This document shows positions 1 to 7,316 of a DNA stretch of 12,298 nt, in pieces (within the stretch, counting starts at the first letter, position 1; each line of letters starts with the position of its first letter). The translations under genes and the position numbers were made by a program. A model generated the notes under the pieces. That model was not told the DNA's origin. It worked only from the letters and a program-made list of their open reading frames with translations, and made no database searches. This DNA comes from UBA4717 sp045577925 (lineage in GTDB: Bacteria > Bacillota > Clostridia > Oscillospirales > CAG-272). The stretch spans positions 1 to 12,298 of the forward strand of contig JAZNJH010000034.1 in assembly GCA_045577925.1 (NCBI GenBank), given 5' to 3'.

Positions 1-1515
1 CTGCAGAACCAAAGAGACCGCTTCCGGAATTGTCATAAAGTAGCGGATGATGTCCGGATGGGTAACCGTGACCGGTCCGCCTTCCTCAATCTGTTTTTTA
101 AACAGCGGAATTACGCTTCCGTTACTTCCGAGTACGTTGCCGAATCTTACCGCGACAAATTCGCACTTTGAATGCTTGTTATAGGATTGTATTATCATTT
201 CACAGATACGCTTGGTTGCACCCATTATGTTCGTTGGATTTACAGCTTTATCCGTTGAGATCATGACAAATCTCTTTACACCGTGCTTGTCCGCCGCACG
301 TACAAGCTTGTATGTGCCAAGAACGTTATTCTTTATAGCCTCATTCGGTGAATCTTCCATAAGCGGAACATGCTTGTGCGCCGCTGCGTGATAGATTATG
401 TCAGGCTTGTACTTGTCAAGCATGAGATCAACACGGGAAGAATCGCGGACACTGCCAATAAGAGTTATAAGCTCAAGCTTAGGGTGCAATGCTTTTAACT
501 CGTTCTGTATCTCATAAGCACTGTTTTCATAAATGTCAAAAATAATAAGCTTCTTAGGATTATGCGCCGCGATCTGACGGCAAAGCTCACTTCCTATGGA
601 ACCACCGCCGCCCGTTACAAGTATGGTCTTGCCGGAAACGTAATCCATTACCTTCTGAAGATCTACCTTTATCGGATCGCGCCCGAGTAGATCGTCAATA
701 TCAATACTGCGCGTCTCATACGGGGAAGACTCGCCGCTGAGTATCTGAGAAATTGACGGTACCGTCTTAACCTCGCAGCCCGTCTTAACGCAGATCTCAA
801 GTATTTTCGCTTTTTCTGACGAATTCAGAGAGGGAATAGCGAATATTATGAGAGATATGTTGTACTTTTGAGCATTTTTTTGTATACTCTCTCTTGTTCC
901 GGCAATCGGAATATTGTTCATGATTCTGCCTGTGAGAGAAGCATTATCGTCTATGAAGCAGACTACTTTATATTGTGAATCAGCCGCGCGGAAAAATTCG
1001 CTTGCAACCATGTTTCCCGATTCACCGCAGCCGATTATCATTACGTTCTTGCATGTGCTGATTCTCTGCCTGCGGTTCCTGTGATTATAGCGGATCATCG
1101 CATGAGACATCAGGATAAGGAAGAGAGCAAGAAGAATTTCTATAAAATATGCAACAACTGATATCTTCTGCAAAACCGATCGGGTTATTGCCGAATGGGC
1201 AGCAAGAGAAAAGAGCGAAGAAGAAACTATCACAAATGAAAGCTTGATGTACTCATTTCCGCCCGCAAACCGCCAAAGCACCCTGTGCATGCCTGTGATA
1301 TAGTACATCGTGAAATAAAAAACGCACGTGATGCCAAACCAGATGGCGATAGTTATTAAATTTTTAACAAAATTGTCTGCAAAACTGCTCTGGGATTCTA
1401 CAAGAACGGACAAGATCATGGAAAAAACTATCAACAGAATATCCCAAAGTGCAACGATTGCCTGATTAAGACGCGATGACACAACTGATTTTTTACTGTT
1501 AATTTGTTTTGACAT
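1..1515 (-). CDS. Membrane-bound nucleotide-sugar 4,6-dehydratase/epimerase (WbpM/PglF/CapD type), 3' end cut by window
   Basis: The 505 codons present start MSKQINSKKS and are still open at the window edge. Full-length relatives have about 600-640 residues, so roughly 100-130 C-terminal residues are missing. Seen: four hydrophobic segments within residues ~20-145; a first Rossmann-like (CoA-binding type) domain with NVMIIGCGESGN near residue 157; a second nucleotide-binding domain with VTGGGGSIGSE near residue 300; and the active-site stretch STDKAVNPTNIMGATKR near 417-433. Met stands where ordinary SDR enzymes have the catalytic Tyr, which is the known Ser-Met-Lys variant of the long membrane WbpM/PglF subfamily. 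Family role: converting UDP-GlcNAc-type sugars to 4-keto-6-deoxy intermediates for capsule, O-glycan or glycoprotein sugars at the inner face of the membrane. AAGGAAGG lies a few bases before the ATG. The exact substrate cannot be told. Confidence 0.9.
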   Translation of the reverse strand, partial: MSKQINSKKSVVSSRLNQAIVALWDILLIVFSMILSVLVESQSSFADNFVKNLITIAIWFGITCVFYFTMYYITGMHRVLWRFAGGNEYIKLSFVIVSSSLFSLAAHSAITRSVLQKISVVAYFIEILLALFLILMSHAMIRYNHRNRRQRISTCKNVMIIGCGESGNMVASEFFRAADSQYKVVCFIDDNASLTGRIMNNIPIAGTRESIQKNAQKYNISLIIFAIPSLNSSEKAKILEICVKTGCEVKTVPSISQILSGESSPYETRSIDIDDLLGRDPIKVDLQKVMDYVSGKTILVTGGGGSIGSELCRQIAAHNPKKLIIFDIYENSAYEIQNELKALHPKLELITLIGSVRDSSRVDLMLDKYKPDIIYHAAAHKHVPLMEDSPNEAIKNNVLGTYKLVRAADKHGVKRFVMISTDKAVNPTNIMGATKRICEMIIQSYNKHSKCEFVAVRFGNVLGSNGSVIPLFKKQIEEGGPVTVTHPDIIRYFMTIPEAVSLVLQ

Positions 1516-1530
1516 TATGCCTTCCTTTTT

Positions 1531-1557
1531 GAAATGAACGGGCGTTTTGTTCATTTC
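1531..1557 (-). promoter_or_regulatory. Leader hairpin directly before the RBS of the sugar dehydratase gene
   Basis: GAAATGAAC and GTTCATTTC form a perfect 9-bp inverted repeat around a 9-nt loop. On the transcribed strand the repeat ends only a few bases before the AAAAAGGAAGG ribosome binding region, inside the predicted ~85-nt leader. It could be an operator or a translation-modulating hairpin. There is no U-tract, so it is not an intrinsic terminator in this orientation. Confidence 0.4.
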
Positions 1558-1605
1558 TGTTGTATTTAGGCTAATTAATCGACCCGAAATTGAACACTAC
1601 CGTTA

Positions 1606-1634
1606 ATTATATCACATTATTTACATTTTTGCAA
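1606..1634 (-). promoter_or_regulatory. Promoter of the sugar dehydratase gene
   Basis: On the minus strand, TTGCAA (1629-1634) and TATAAT (1606-1611) are separated by exactly 17 bp, a good sigma-A-type promoter. Transcription would begin near 1599. It lies back to back with the rightward SDR promoter; their -35 elements are only about 10 bp apart, so one bound regulator could affect both. Confidence 0.7.
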
Positions 1635-1644
1635 GACATTTTTG

Positions 1645-1673
1645 TTGCTTTTATCGTAAAGTTATATTATAAT
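1645..1673 (+). promoter_or_regulatory. Promoter of the FabG-like SDR gene
   Basis: TTGCTT (1645-1650) and TATAAT (1668-1673) are spaced by 17 bp. A second TATAAT follows at 1679-1684 and might give an alternative start. The predicted transcript begins about 50 nt before the chosen start codon. Confidence 0.65.
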
Positions 1674-1730
1674 GTAGGTATAATATGACAAATATGCTTA
1701 AAAATGTTAGTGTGTGAGGATAAAAAATCT

Positions 1731-2453
1731 ATGGCAAACAGGAAAGTGATTATAACGGGAGGCTCGAGATCTATTGGGGCAGAGTGCGTCAGAGCATTTG
1801 TAAAAGCAGGGGACAAGGTTGCCTTTATATATAAAAATTCTGACCATGCGGCTAAGGCTCTTTCAAAAGAAAGCTCAGCGATCTATCTTAAGGCTGACCT
1901 TTCTGTAAGAAAAGAAGCGCTTGAAGCAATAGAGAAGGCTAAAGAGATGCTTGGCGGGGTTGACGTTCTTGTTAACAATGCAGGGGTATCTCATATAGGT
2001 CTGTTTAGTGATATAAGCGAGGAAGAATACAGATTTATTATGGGAACAAACCTTGATGCCGCAGTATACTGCACGCAGGCTGTTCTTTCTGATATGATAC
2101 GACAGAAATCGGGTAAAATTATAAATATCTCGTCGATGTGGGGAGAAGTCGGAGCATCGTGTGAAGTTGTATACTCTGCATCAAAGGCGGCGCTTATCGG
2201 ATTTACAAAAGCGCTTGCAAAAGAACTTGGTCCGTCTTGTATAAACGTAAATTGCATTACGCCCGGTGTTATAGATACTCATATGAATAAAGACCTTGAT
2301 AATGAAATACTTAAACAGCTTTGTGACGAAACACCGCTTTCAAGACTTGGCAAGCCGTCTGAGGTCGCAGACGTTGTAATGTTTTTAGCATCTGACTCTG
2401 CTTCTTTTATAACAGGACAGATAATAGGAGTAAACGGCGGAATAGTAATGTAA
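1731..2453 (+). CDS. FabG-like short-chain dehydrogenase/reductase
   Basis: Classical SDR of 240 residues, the usual FabG length, in a single NAD(P)-binding Rossmann domain. Numbered from the chosen start, the cofactor motif TGGSRSIG is at 9-16, Asp56 lies in ADLS, NNAG is at 82-85, and the catalytic tetrad is Asn107, Ser135, Tyr148 and Lys152 (YSASK). The C-terminal ITGQIIGVNGG is typical of FabG. FabG reduces 3-oxoacyl-ACP with NADPH in fatty-acid synthesis, but there are no fab genes around, so the substrate may be another ketone or alcohol. Oddity: the cofactor loop reads SRSIG where FabG usually has SRGIG. Start choice: the ATG at 1731 has GAGGA about 10 bases upstream and begins MANRKVIITGG directly at the domain. 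An in-frame ATG at 1704 would add nine residues of poor family fit. The gene is monocistronic between its own promoter and a terminator. Confidence 0.88.
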   Translation: MANRKVIITGGSRSIGAECVRAFVKAGDKVAFIYKNSDHAAKALSKESSAIYLKADLSVRKEALEAIEKAKEMLGGVDVLVNNAGVSHIGLFSDISEEEYRFIMGTNLDAAVYCTQAVLSDMIRQKSGKIINISSMWGEVGASCEVVYSASKAALIGFTKALAKELGPSCINVNCITPGVIDTHMNKDLDNEILKQLCDETPLSRLGKPSEVADVVMFLASDSASFITGQIIGVNGGIVM

Positions 2454-2459
2454 CAGTAA

Positions 2460-2496
2460 AATCCGGAAGTGGTCATATTTGACTTGCTTCCGGATT
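2460..2496. terminator. Bidirectional terminator between the SDR gene and clpC
   Basis: AATCCGGAAG pairs perfectly with CTTCCGGATT (10 bp), and an inner GTCA/TGAC pair extends the hairpin. It starts 6 bases after the SDR stop and is followed by ATTATTTATAT on the plus strand. On the minus strand the hairpin is followed by TTTTAC, so it can also stop leftward transcription from clpC. Confidence 0.75.
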
Positions 2497-2508
2497 ATTT
2501 ATATAAGA

Positions 2509-2581
2509 AAACCACCGGCAAATGATATGCACCTCCAAAAGTGTCTGAGTTTTGGGGTTCACTTCACAAAACCGGTGGTTT
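2509..2581. terminator. Large palindrome after clpC, probable terminator
   Basis: AAACCACCGG (2509-2518) and CCGGTGGTTT (2572-2581) form a perfect 10-bp outer stem. The 53-nt interior can fold again: CTCCAAAA pairs with TTTTGGGG, using one G-T pair. On the minus strand, which is the direction of clpC, the stem is followed by TCTTATAT. The palindrome begins 7 bases after the clpC stop. The long structured interior is unusual for a plain terminator; see the insertion-sequence-end entry. Confidence 0.55.
2521..2566 (-). mobile_element. Possible solo end of an IS3-family (IS150-group) element
   Basis: Read on the minus strand from 2566, the sequence starts TGAAGTGAACCCCAAAACT, continues CAGACAC, then has a good Shine-Dalgarno GGAGGT and stops matching anything recognisable a few bases later. 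From memory, many IS150-group elements of Firmicutes begin with a TGAA-TG-aCCC-AAA-t-GACA tip, followed shortly by the RBS of orfA. No transposase coding remains here. It could be a decayed element, a one-ended remnant or a mini-element inside the clpC terminator hairpin. The family assignment is from recall of the terminal pattern only. Confidence 0.35.
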
Positions 2582-2588
2582 AATTATT

Positions 2589-5066
2589 TCAGCTTTCGTC
2601 TTTTTCCCATACAATGGCGTCGTTTTCGCCAAGTCTTGCTCTGACAGAGTCACCTGCCTTTATATTTCCCGAAAGCATGGCATTTGAGAAACTGTCCTCG
2701 ACCTTGCGCGTTATTGCACGGCGCAGGGGACGCGCACCGTATACCGGATCAAATCCTTCGCGTGCAAGCATTTTTACAACAGCATCATCAAACTTTGCTT
2801 TTATTTCAAGAGCAGAAATGCGGCGCACAAGCTCATCAAGCATTATAGACGTTATACGCTCAATATCGTCTTTGCTTAGCTTGTTGAATATAATAATATC
2901 GTCAAGTCTGTTAAGAAATTCGGGTCTGAAAGCATCCTTGAGCTTTTTCATTATGGTTTCACGCATGTTGTCTTTGTCGCTTGATACAGGAGCAAATCCA
3001 AGCGATTTCGGTTCAACTATTGAGCTTGCTCCGAGATTGGACGTCATAATGATAATCGTGTTCTTGAAGTCTACAACGCGTCCCTGAGAATCTGTCAGGA
3101 TACCGTCGTCAAGCATCTGAAGCATAATGTTGAATACGTCGGGATGAGCCTTTTCAATTTCGTCAAAGAGCACTACCGAATACGGTCTGCTTCTTATCTT
3201 GTCGGTAAGCTGACCGCCCTCTTCGTAGCCGACGTAGCCGGGAGGAGAGCCGATAAGCTTTGATACGTTGTGCTTTTCCATATATTCAGACATGTCTATT
3301 CTTATCATTGCGTTTTCGTCTCCGAACATTACCTCTGCAACGGCTTTAGCAAGCTCTGTTTTACCAACACCGGTCGGCCCTAAGAATATAAACGAGCCAA
3401 CAGGACGCTTCGGATCCTTGAGCCCCGTTCTGCCGCGCCGTATAGCCGACGCTATTGTTTTTACCGCTTCGTCCTGACCGATAACCCGTTTTGAAAGTAT
3501 CTCTTCAAGCTTTGTTAAGCGCTCGGATTCTTCGCCTATAAGCTTCTTTACAGGTATGCCCGTCCATGAAGTGATTATATCAGCAATATCTTCGGCGTCG
3601 ATAGAAAGGGAAAGCTCGGCAGAATCTGTGCGTTTTGCACGCATTTTCTCAATATCTTCATCAAGCTCGCGGATCGTATCTCTCAGCTTTGCCGCTTTTT
3701 CAAATTCCTGCGCCTTTACGGCTTCCTCTAATTCTGCTGACGTGAGGTTTTTCTTTTCTTCGGCTTCTTTTATATCGGGAGTCGGTGTTTGTGCTCCAAG
3801 CCTTTTTTTAGATGCAGCCTCATCAATAAGGTCGATAGCCTTGTCGGGCAGATATCTTTCGTTGATATATCTTTTTGAAAGCTTTACTGCGGCATCTATC
3901 GCTTCGTCAGATATTCTTACTTTGTGATGCGCCTCGTATTTGTCGCGCAGCCCTTTGAGTATAAGCACCGAATCTTCTTCGCTTGGCTCTGATACCATTA
4001 CAGACTGAAATCTGCGTTCTAAAGCCGCATCCTTCTCAATGTGCCGTCTGTATTCCTTTATCGTCGTTGCTCCGATTATCTGTATTTCACCGCGCGCAAG
4101 CACGGGCTTTATCATATTTGCGGCATCAAGAGCATCGTCGCTTGACGCTCCTGCGCCTATAAGCGTGTGTATCTCGTCTATAAAAAGAATAACGTTTTTG
4201 TTATTCATTGCCTCGTCGATAACGCCCTTGATCCTTTCTTCAAAATCTCCTCTGTATTTGCTTCCTGCAAGCATAGAAGTGATATCAAGAGAAATGATGG
4301 TCTTATCCCTTAAGGATTCAGGAACGTTTGCTTCTGAAATACGACGTGCAAGTCCTTCGGCAACTGCCGTTTTACCAACACCCGGCTCGCCGATAAGACA
4401 TGGGTTGTTTTTCGTGCGGCGTGAAAGTATCTGTATAACGCGCTCGGTTTCTTTGTCGCGTCCGATAACGGGATCTGTTTTGCCTTCACGTGCAAGCTTT
4501 ACAAGATCGCGACCGTATTTTGAAAGAAATTTCGATTTTCCTGCGTCTTTTGCACCCTGGCCTCTTGATGAGCGCATGTCTGAATCTGAAAAAGCTGCAG
4601 ATTCTGAATTCGTGGAATCAAGACCGTCTTTGTTATTGTTGAGATATTCTGTTATCTCGCGTATAAGATCGTTAACACGAACGCCGAGATTTGCAAGAAG
4701 CCTTACGGCAACGCAGTCGCTTTCATGTAAAAGGGCAAGCAGAATATGCTCAGTACCGATATATCTCTGTGAAAAGCGATGAGCATAAAGTCCTGATTTT
4801 TCAAGTATTCTTTTAAATCTCGGAGTCATGCTTGCGCTTGTGAGAGCTGTGCTTTCCCCTTTTCCTACCATGCTTTCTACCGCAGCACTTACTTTTTCGT
4901 AAGTTGCATCAAAGCTCGCAAGATATTTTTTTGCAACACTGTCTTCGACTGAAAGAAGCCCTAAAAGCAAATGTTCTGATCCTATATACGAGTGCCCGAA
5001 GCTTACAGCCGAGTTCATTGCCGAGTTAACTGCAAGCTCTGCTTTTTTCGTTAGCCTTATATCCAT
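2589..5066 (-). CDS. clpC: AAA+ unfoldase ClpC (Hsp100), ClpP partner
   Basis: Full-length 825-residue class I Clp ATPase. Order of parts: two Clp-N repeats (~1-140); first AAA+ module with Walker A GEPGVGKT at 226-233 and Walker B ILFIDE near 293; a short UVR-like middle domain (~430-475) of the ClpC type, far shorter than that of ClpB; second AAA+ module with GPTGVGKT at 563-570, VVLFDE near 631 and FLNRLD near 717; SLGF at 688-691 in the ClpP-docking loop position; and GARPLRR near 777. Known role: with McsB-marked or adaptor-delivered substrates it unfolds proteins and feeds them into ClpP in the cytosol, including CtsR during heat stress. The ATG has AAGGAG about 8 bases before it. The gene starts 13 bases after mcsB and is the last gene of the operon. 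clpP is not in the window. Confidence 0.97.
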   Translation of the reverse strand: MDIRLTKKAELAVNSAMNSAVSFGHSYIGSEHLLLGLLSVEDSVAKKYLASFDATYEKVSAAVESMVGKGESTALTSASMTPRFKRILEKSGLYAHRFSQRYIGTEHILLALLHESDCVAVRLLANLGVRVNDLIREITEYLNNNKDGLDSTNSESAAFSDSDMRSSRGQGAKDAGKSKFLSKYGRDLVKLAREGKTDPVIGRDKETERVIQILSRRTKNNPCLIGEPGVGKTAVAEGLARRISEANVPESLRDKTIISLDITSMLAGSKYRGDFEERIKGVIDEAMNNKNVILFIDEIHTLIGAGASSDDALDAANMIKPVLARGEIQIIGATTIKEYRRHIEKDAALERRFQSVMVSEPSEEDSVLILKGLRDKYEAHHKVRISDEAIDAAVKLSKRYINERYLPDKAIDLIDEAASKKRLGAQTPTPDIKEAEEKKNLTSAELEEAVKAQEFEKAAKLRDTIRELDEDIEKMRAKRTDSAELSLSIDAEDIADIITSWTGIPVKKLIGEESERLTKLEEILSKRVIGQDEAVKTIASAIRRGRTGLKDPKRPVGSFIFLGPTGVGKTELAKAVAEVMFGDENAMIRIDMSEYMEKHNVSKLIGSPPGYVGYEEGGQLTDKIRSRPYSVVLFDEIEKAHPDVFNIMLQMLDDGILTDSQGRVVDFKNTIIIMTSNLGASSIVEPKSLGFAPVSSDKDNMRETIMKKLKDAFRPEFLNRLDDIIIFNKLSKDDIERITSIMLDELVRRISALEIKAKFDDAVVKMLAREGFDPVYGARPLRRAITRKVEDSFSNAMLSGNIKAGDSVRARLGENDAIVWEKDES

Positions 5067-5079
5067 ATTTTAATCTCCT

Positions 5080-6081
5080 TTATGAAAACTGCTTTTTTAA
5101 ATAATCAGCTCTGAGTTTGTCTCTTTGTGTATCGCTTAAATCTTCTTTGCCGGAATCAAGCATGAGAGTTGCCGGCATCGCGCCCACAAAAATCCGAATA
5201 AGCTTTTTATCGTCAATATCCTTTATTATGCCAAGATCAACTCCAAGCTTTATATCAGCCCAGAGCTTTAAAAATTCATCACTTGATATCATGTATGCCC
5301 ATTTGAGTATTCCGTATGAGCGAAGCACTCTGTCGCACATAGAATCAGGGTCGGATGCGAATATTCTCTCCCTTGTCTTTCTTTCACTTTCAATAAGCTG
5401 TTTAACGACGCCCTCGAGCTTTGATATCGTTTCCTCTTCTGTAATACCCATAGTAACGCTGTTTGAAATCTGATAGATATACGCTTTTGCCCCTGAGCCT
5501 TCGCCGTACGTTCCTCGCATTGTAAGCCCGATCTTTTCAAGCTGAGACGCATATCCTGCAAGCATCTTTGTGCCTGTGAGCGCAGGCAGAAACATCATCA
5601 CCGATGCGCGCATACCCGTGCCGAGATTGGTGGGGCAGTGCGTAAGGTAGCCGAGCTTTTCGCTGTAAGCGTAGCTTAATGAAGAGTCCAGTGTATCATC
5701 AATGGCGCAAGCCGATTTAAAAGCTTCATTAAGAGCATATCCCGGATATATCGACTGTATCCGCAAATGGTCCTCTTCACAAACCATAACGGCGTTTTTT
5801 TCGTCCTTGTCGATGAAAAGTGCGCCCGGAGATTTCGTTTTTTCAAAAAGTGGACTTATAATGTGTTTTTCAACAAGCGAGCGGCGCTCGATATGTGATT
5901 TTGCGTTTATATCAACAGGCTCGAAGTCAGAGAGCGAGGCTTTGACCTTTTCGATTATCTCCCCGGCTCCCGTTGTGTCAAGAAGAGGAGAGAAGGGATA
6001 ATCCTTAACGTTTCTTGCAAGTCTGATACGTGTGCTGAGAACAACGTCGCTGTCATTTGCTTTTGTATTATACCATGCCAT
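5080..6081 (-). CDS. mcsB: Protein arginine kinase McsB
   Basis: A 333-residue member of the phosphagen-kinase-like protein arginine kinases; the Bacillus subtilis enzyme is about 30 residues longer. Visible motifs: STRIRLARN at 16-24 (nucleotide-binding arginines), EEDHLRIQ near 102, HCPTNLGTG at 148-156 with the reactive Cys149, RGTYGEGS at 189-196, and RDKLRA at 320-325, which matches the RDxxRA allosteric phosphoarginine-binding motif near the C terminus. Known role: phosphorylates arginines on CtsR and on unfolded proteins, so releasing repression and tagging substrates for ClpC-ClpP. It needs McsA for full activity. Its AGGAGG RBS abuts the mcsA stop codon, a spacing of 13 bases that suggests coupled translation. 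All key motifs are present, so it is probably active. Confidence 0.96.
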   Translation of the reverse strand: MAWYNTKANDSDVVLSTRIRLARNVKDYPFSPLLDTTGAGEIIEKVKASLSDFEPVDINAKSHIERRSLVEKHIISPLFEKTKSPGALFIDKDEKNAVMVCEEDHLRIQSIYPGYALNEAFKSACAIDDTLDSSLSYAYSEKLGYLTHCPTNLGTGMRASVMMFLPALTGTKMLAGYASQLEKIGLTMRGTYGEGSGAKAYIYQISNSVTMGITEEETISKLEGVVKQLIESERKTRERIFASDPDSMCDRVLRSYGILKWAYMISSDEFLKLWADIKLGVDLGIIKDIDDKKLIRIFVGAMPATLMLDSGKEDLSDTQRDKLRADYLKKQFS

Positions 6082-6094
6082 TCTGCAAACCTCC

Positions 6095-6571
6095 TTATTC
6101 TCCTGCTTCTATTTCACGTATTTTGTCACGAAGGACAGCCGCGTTTTCATATTCCTGATTTTTTACTGCCTGTTCTAACTTTCGTTTAAGTCCTTCAAGC
6201 ACGCGCTTTTTATCACTTTGCTTTTTGTATTTGGCAGGAGCGCGTCCGATATGGCTTACGTTTGAGTGAATACGCTTTATCGGGCGTTCAAGCTCGGCTT
6301 CAAACGTTTCGTAGCAAACGGGGCAGCTTACTTTTCCGTCTCTTATAAAATTTGTTTCATCAGAGCCGCAAAGACTGCATATCTTGTGAGCAGAAGGAGT
6401 GCTTTTTACTTTAAAGGGTATGCTTAAAATTTCCGAAAAGAGCATGTCACTTGAAAGTATGCCTCTCTTTTTGGCACATTCAGAGCAAAGTGAGAGCGAA
6501 TTTGTTTTACCGTTGACCGTATGCTCGTAGAATACCGAAGCTATATTTTTATTGCAATCTGTACATAGCAT
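6095..6571 (-). CDS. mcsA: McsA, zinc-finger activator of McsB
   Basis: A 158-residue protein with four CxxC pairs at 3-6, 29-32, 65-68 and 83-86, which would bind two zinc ions, followed by a basic linker and a C-terminal UVR domain (about 124-157, LKRKLEQAVKNQEYENAAVLRDKIRE). This is the standard McsA layout. Known role: binds and stimulates the arginine kinase McsB and takes part in heat- and redox-dependent release of CtsR. A UVR-like helical hairpin also occurs in the ClpC middle domain encoded downstream. AAAGGAA precedes the ATG. The gene lies 35 bases after ctsR and is co-transcribed with it. Confidence 0.95.
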   Translation of the reverse strand: MLCTDCNKNIASVFYEHTVNGKTNSLSLCSECAKKRGILSSDMLFSEILSIPFKVKSTPSAHKICSLCGSDETNFIRDGKVSCPVCYETFEAELERPIKRIHSNVSHIGRAPAKYKKQSDKKRVLEGLKRKLEQAVKNQEYENAAVLRDKIREIEAGE

Positions 6572-6606
6572 AGTTTATCATTCCTTTCAATAAATCATAT
6601 AACATT

Positions 6607-7059
6607 TTACTTCATAAGCGACAAAATAAACTGTCGAATAATATCGGCTCTGACCGTATTGCGATATGGATGAGCTACACGTCCGATTGCTGCGTTTGAA
6701 ACCGTTGCACATACGCTTCTTAAAACGTTTTCATCAATAAATCCGCGGTCTGCAAGATTAACGAGAAATGCAATGGCGCTGCGCTCGTCTATTTCATTAC
6801 CAAGCGCGTACACGCAGTGCATCAGATATGCATCGCGTCCCATTTCCTTTTTTATAATACGTACGTATCCGCCGCCACCGCGTCTGCTTTCTATAATATA
6901 TCCGCGCTCGGGAGTAAAGCGGGAGGTTATAACGTAGTTTATCTGGCTTGGCGCACAGCCTACCTTTTGCGCAAGCTCGTTTCTCTTAATATCGAGTGAG
7001 CCCCCATTTGACTTTAACATCTCTTCTATCATCTGAGCAATAACGTCTGAAATAAGCAT
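6607..7059 (-). CDS. ctsR: CtsR, class III stress-gene repressor
   Basis: 150 residues, the normal CtsR length. The N-terminal winged helix-turn-helix (about 22-68) includes KRNELAQKVGCAPSQINYVI, and the wing carries RRGGGGYVRI at 59-68, the arginine and tetraglycine loop known as DNA reader and heat sensor. The C-terminal half (about 75-150) is the dimerisation and McsB/ClpC-responsive part. CtsR binds tandem GGTCAAA/AGTCAAA heptads and represses clp genes; McsB and ClpC remove it on stress. First gene of the operon, with AGGAGT five bases before the ATG. Three CtsR boxes surround its own promoter, so autoregulation is strongly indicated. Confidence 0.97.
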   Translation of the reverse strand: MLISDVIAQMIEEMLKSNGGSLDIKRNELAQKVGCAPSQINYVITSRFTPERGYIIESRRGGGGYVRIIKKEMGRDAYLMHCVYALGNEIDERSAIAFLVNLADRGFIDENVLRSVCATVSNAAIGRVAHPYRNTVRADIIRQFILSLMK

Positions 7060-7072
7060 TTTAAGACTCCTT

Positions 7073-7089
7073 TTTGACCTTATCTGACC
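7073..7089 (-). promoter_or_regulatory. Third CtsR box, in the ctsR leader
   Basis: On the minus strand: GGTCAGA-TAA-GGTCAAA, one mismatch from the consensus heptad-3-heptad CtsR operator. It lies between the -10 element and the RBS, and its heptads are inverted relative to the two upstream boxes. A bound dimer here would block early elongation as well as initiation. Confidence 0.75.
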
Positions 7090-7100
7090 TTTACGGTTAA

Positions 7101-7129
7101 ATTATAAAACGAAAGTCAAATAAAGTCAA
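7101..7129 (-). promoter_or_regulatory. Promoter of the ctsR-mcsA-mcsB-clpC operon
   Basis: Minus-strand TTGACT (7124-7129) and TATAAT (7101-7106) have a 17-bp spacer, a strong vegetative-type promoter. The -35 lies inside the upstream CtsR operator pair. No other clear promoter was seen within the operon, whose intergenic gaps are 13 to 35 bases. Confidence 0.85.
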
Positions 7130-7146
7130 AGTCAAATAAAGTCAAA
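7114..7146. promoter_or_regulatory. Two fused perfect CtsR operators
   Basis: Each site is AGTCAAA-TAA-AGTCAAA. They lie at 7114-7130 and 7130-7146 and share a single A, giving four heptads in a row. They cover the -35 of the ctsR promoter. The match to the known heptad-3-heptad consensus is exact for both copies. Confidence 0.9.
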
Positions 7147-7175
7147 GAGGGGCGGGCATGCGTGGAAACTGCGCA

Positions 7176-7207
7176 ATTTTCTCTTGAATTCTTGCATTTT
7201 CTCTTGA
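7176..7207. repeat. Two 12-bp direct repeats, 20 bp apart
   Basis: ATTTTCTCTTGA occurs at 7176-7187 and again at 7196-7207, start to start 20 bp, close to two helical turns, so both copies face the same side of the DNA. The surrounding bases GCA and TTC are also partly repeated. This spacing is typical of tandem protein-binding sites, but no binding protein can be named. Confidence 0.5.
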
Positions 7208-7316
7208 TTTCACACTATTTTAAGCTTGCGTATTTTGCCTGGAGAAAACTGTTTTTTAAAAATAAGATAAAAGAAAAAAGATTACAGTAGTAATGTTGTA
7301 CATTTTTTCACTTGTA

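Noticed and set aside
1704..1730. Upstream ATG for the SDR gene
   Set aside because: No RBS before it, and the extra residues do not fit the family N terminus. The ATG at 1731 has GAGGA at suitable distance and starts the Rossmann strand directly.
4039..4782. A 247-codon open frame antisense to clpC
   Set aside because: It lies wholly opposite strongly conserved clpC codons, has no RBS or promoter, and its Ser/Arg/Ile-rich translation is typical of a shadow frame. The same applies to smaller antisense frames over clpC, mcsB and the hydrolase gene.
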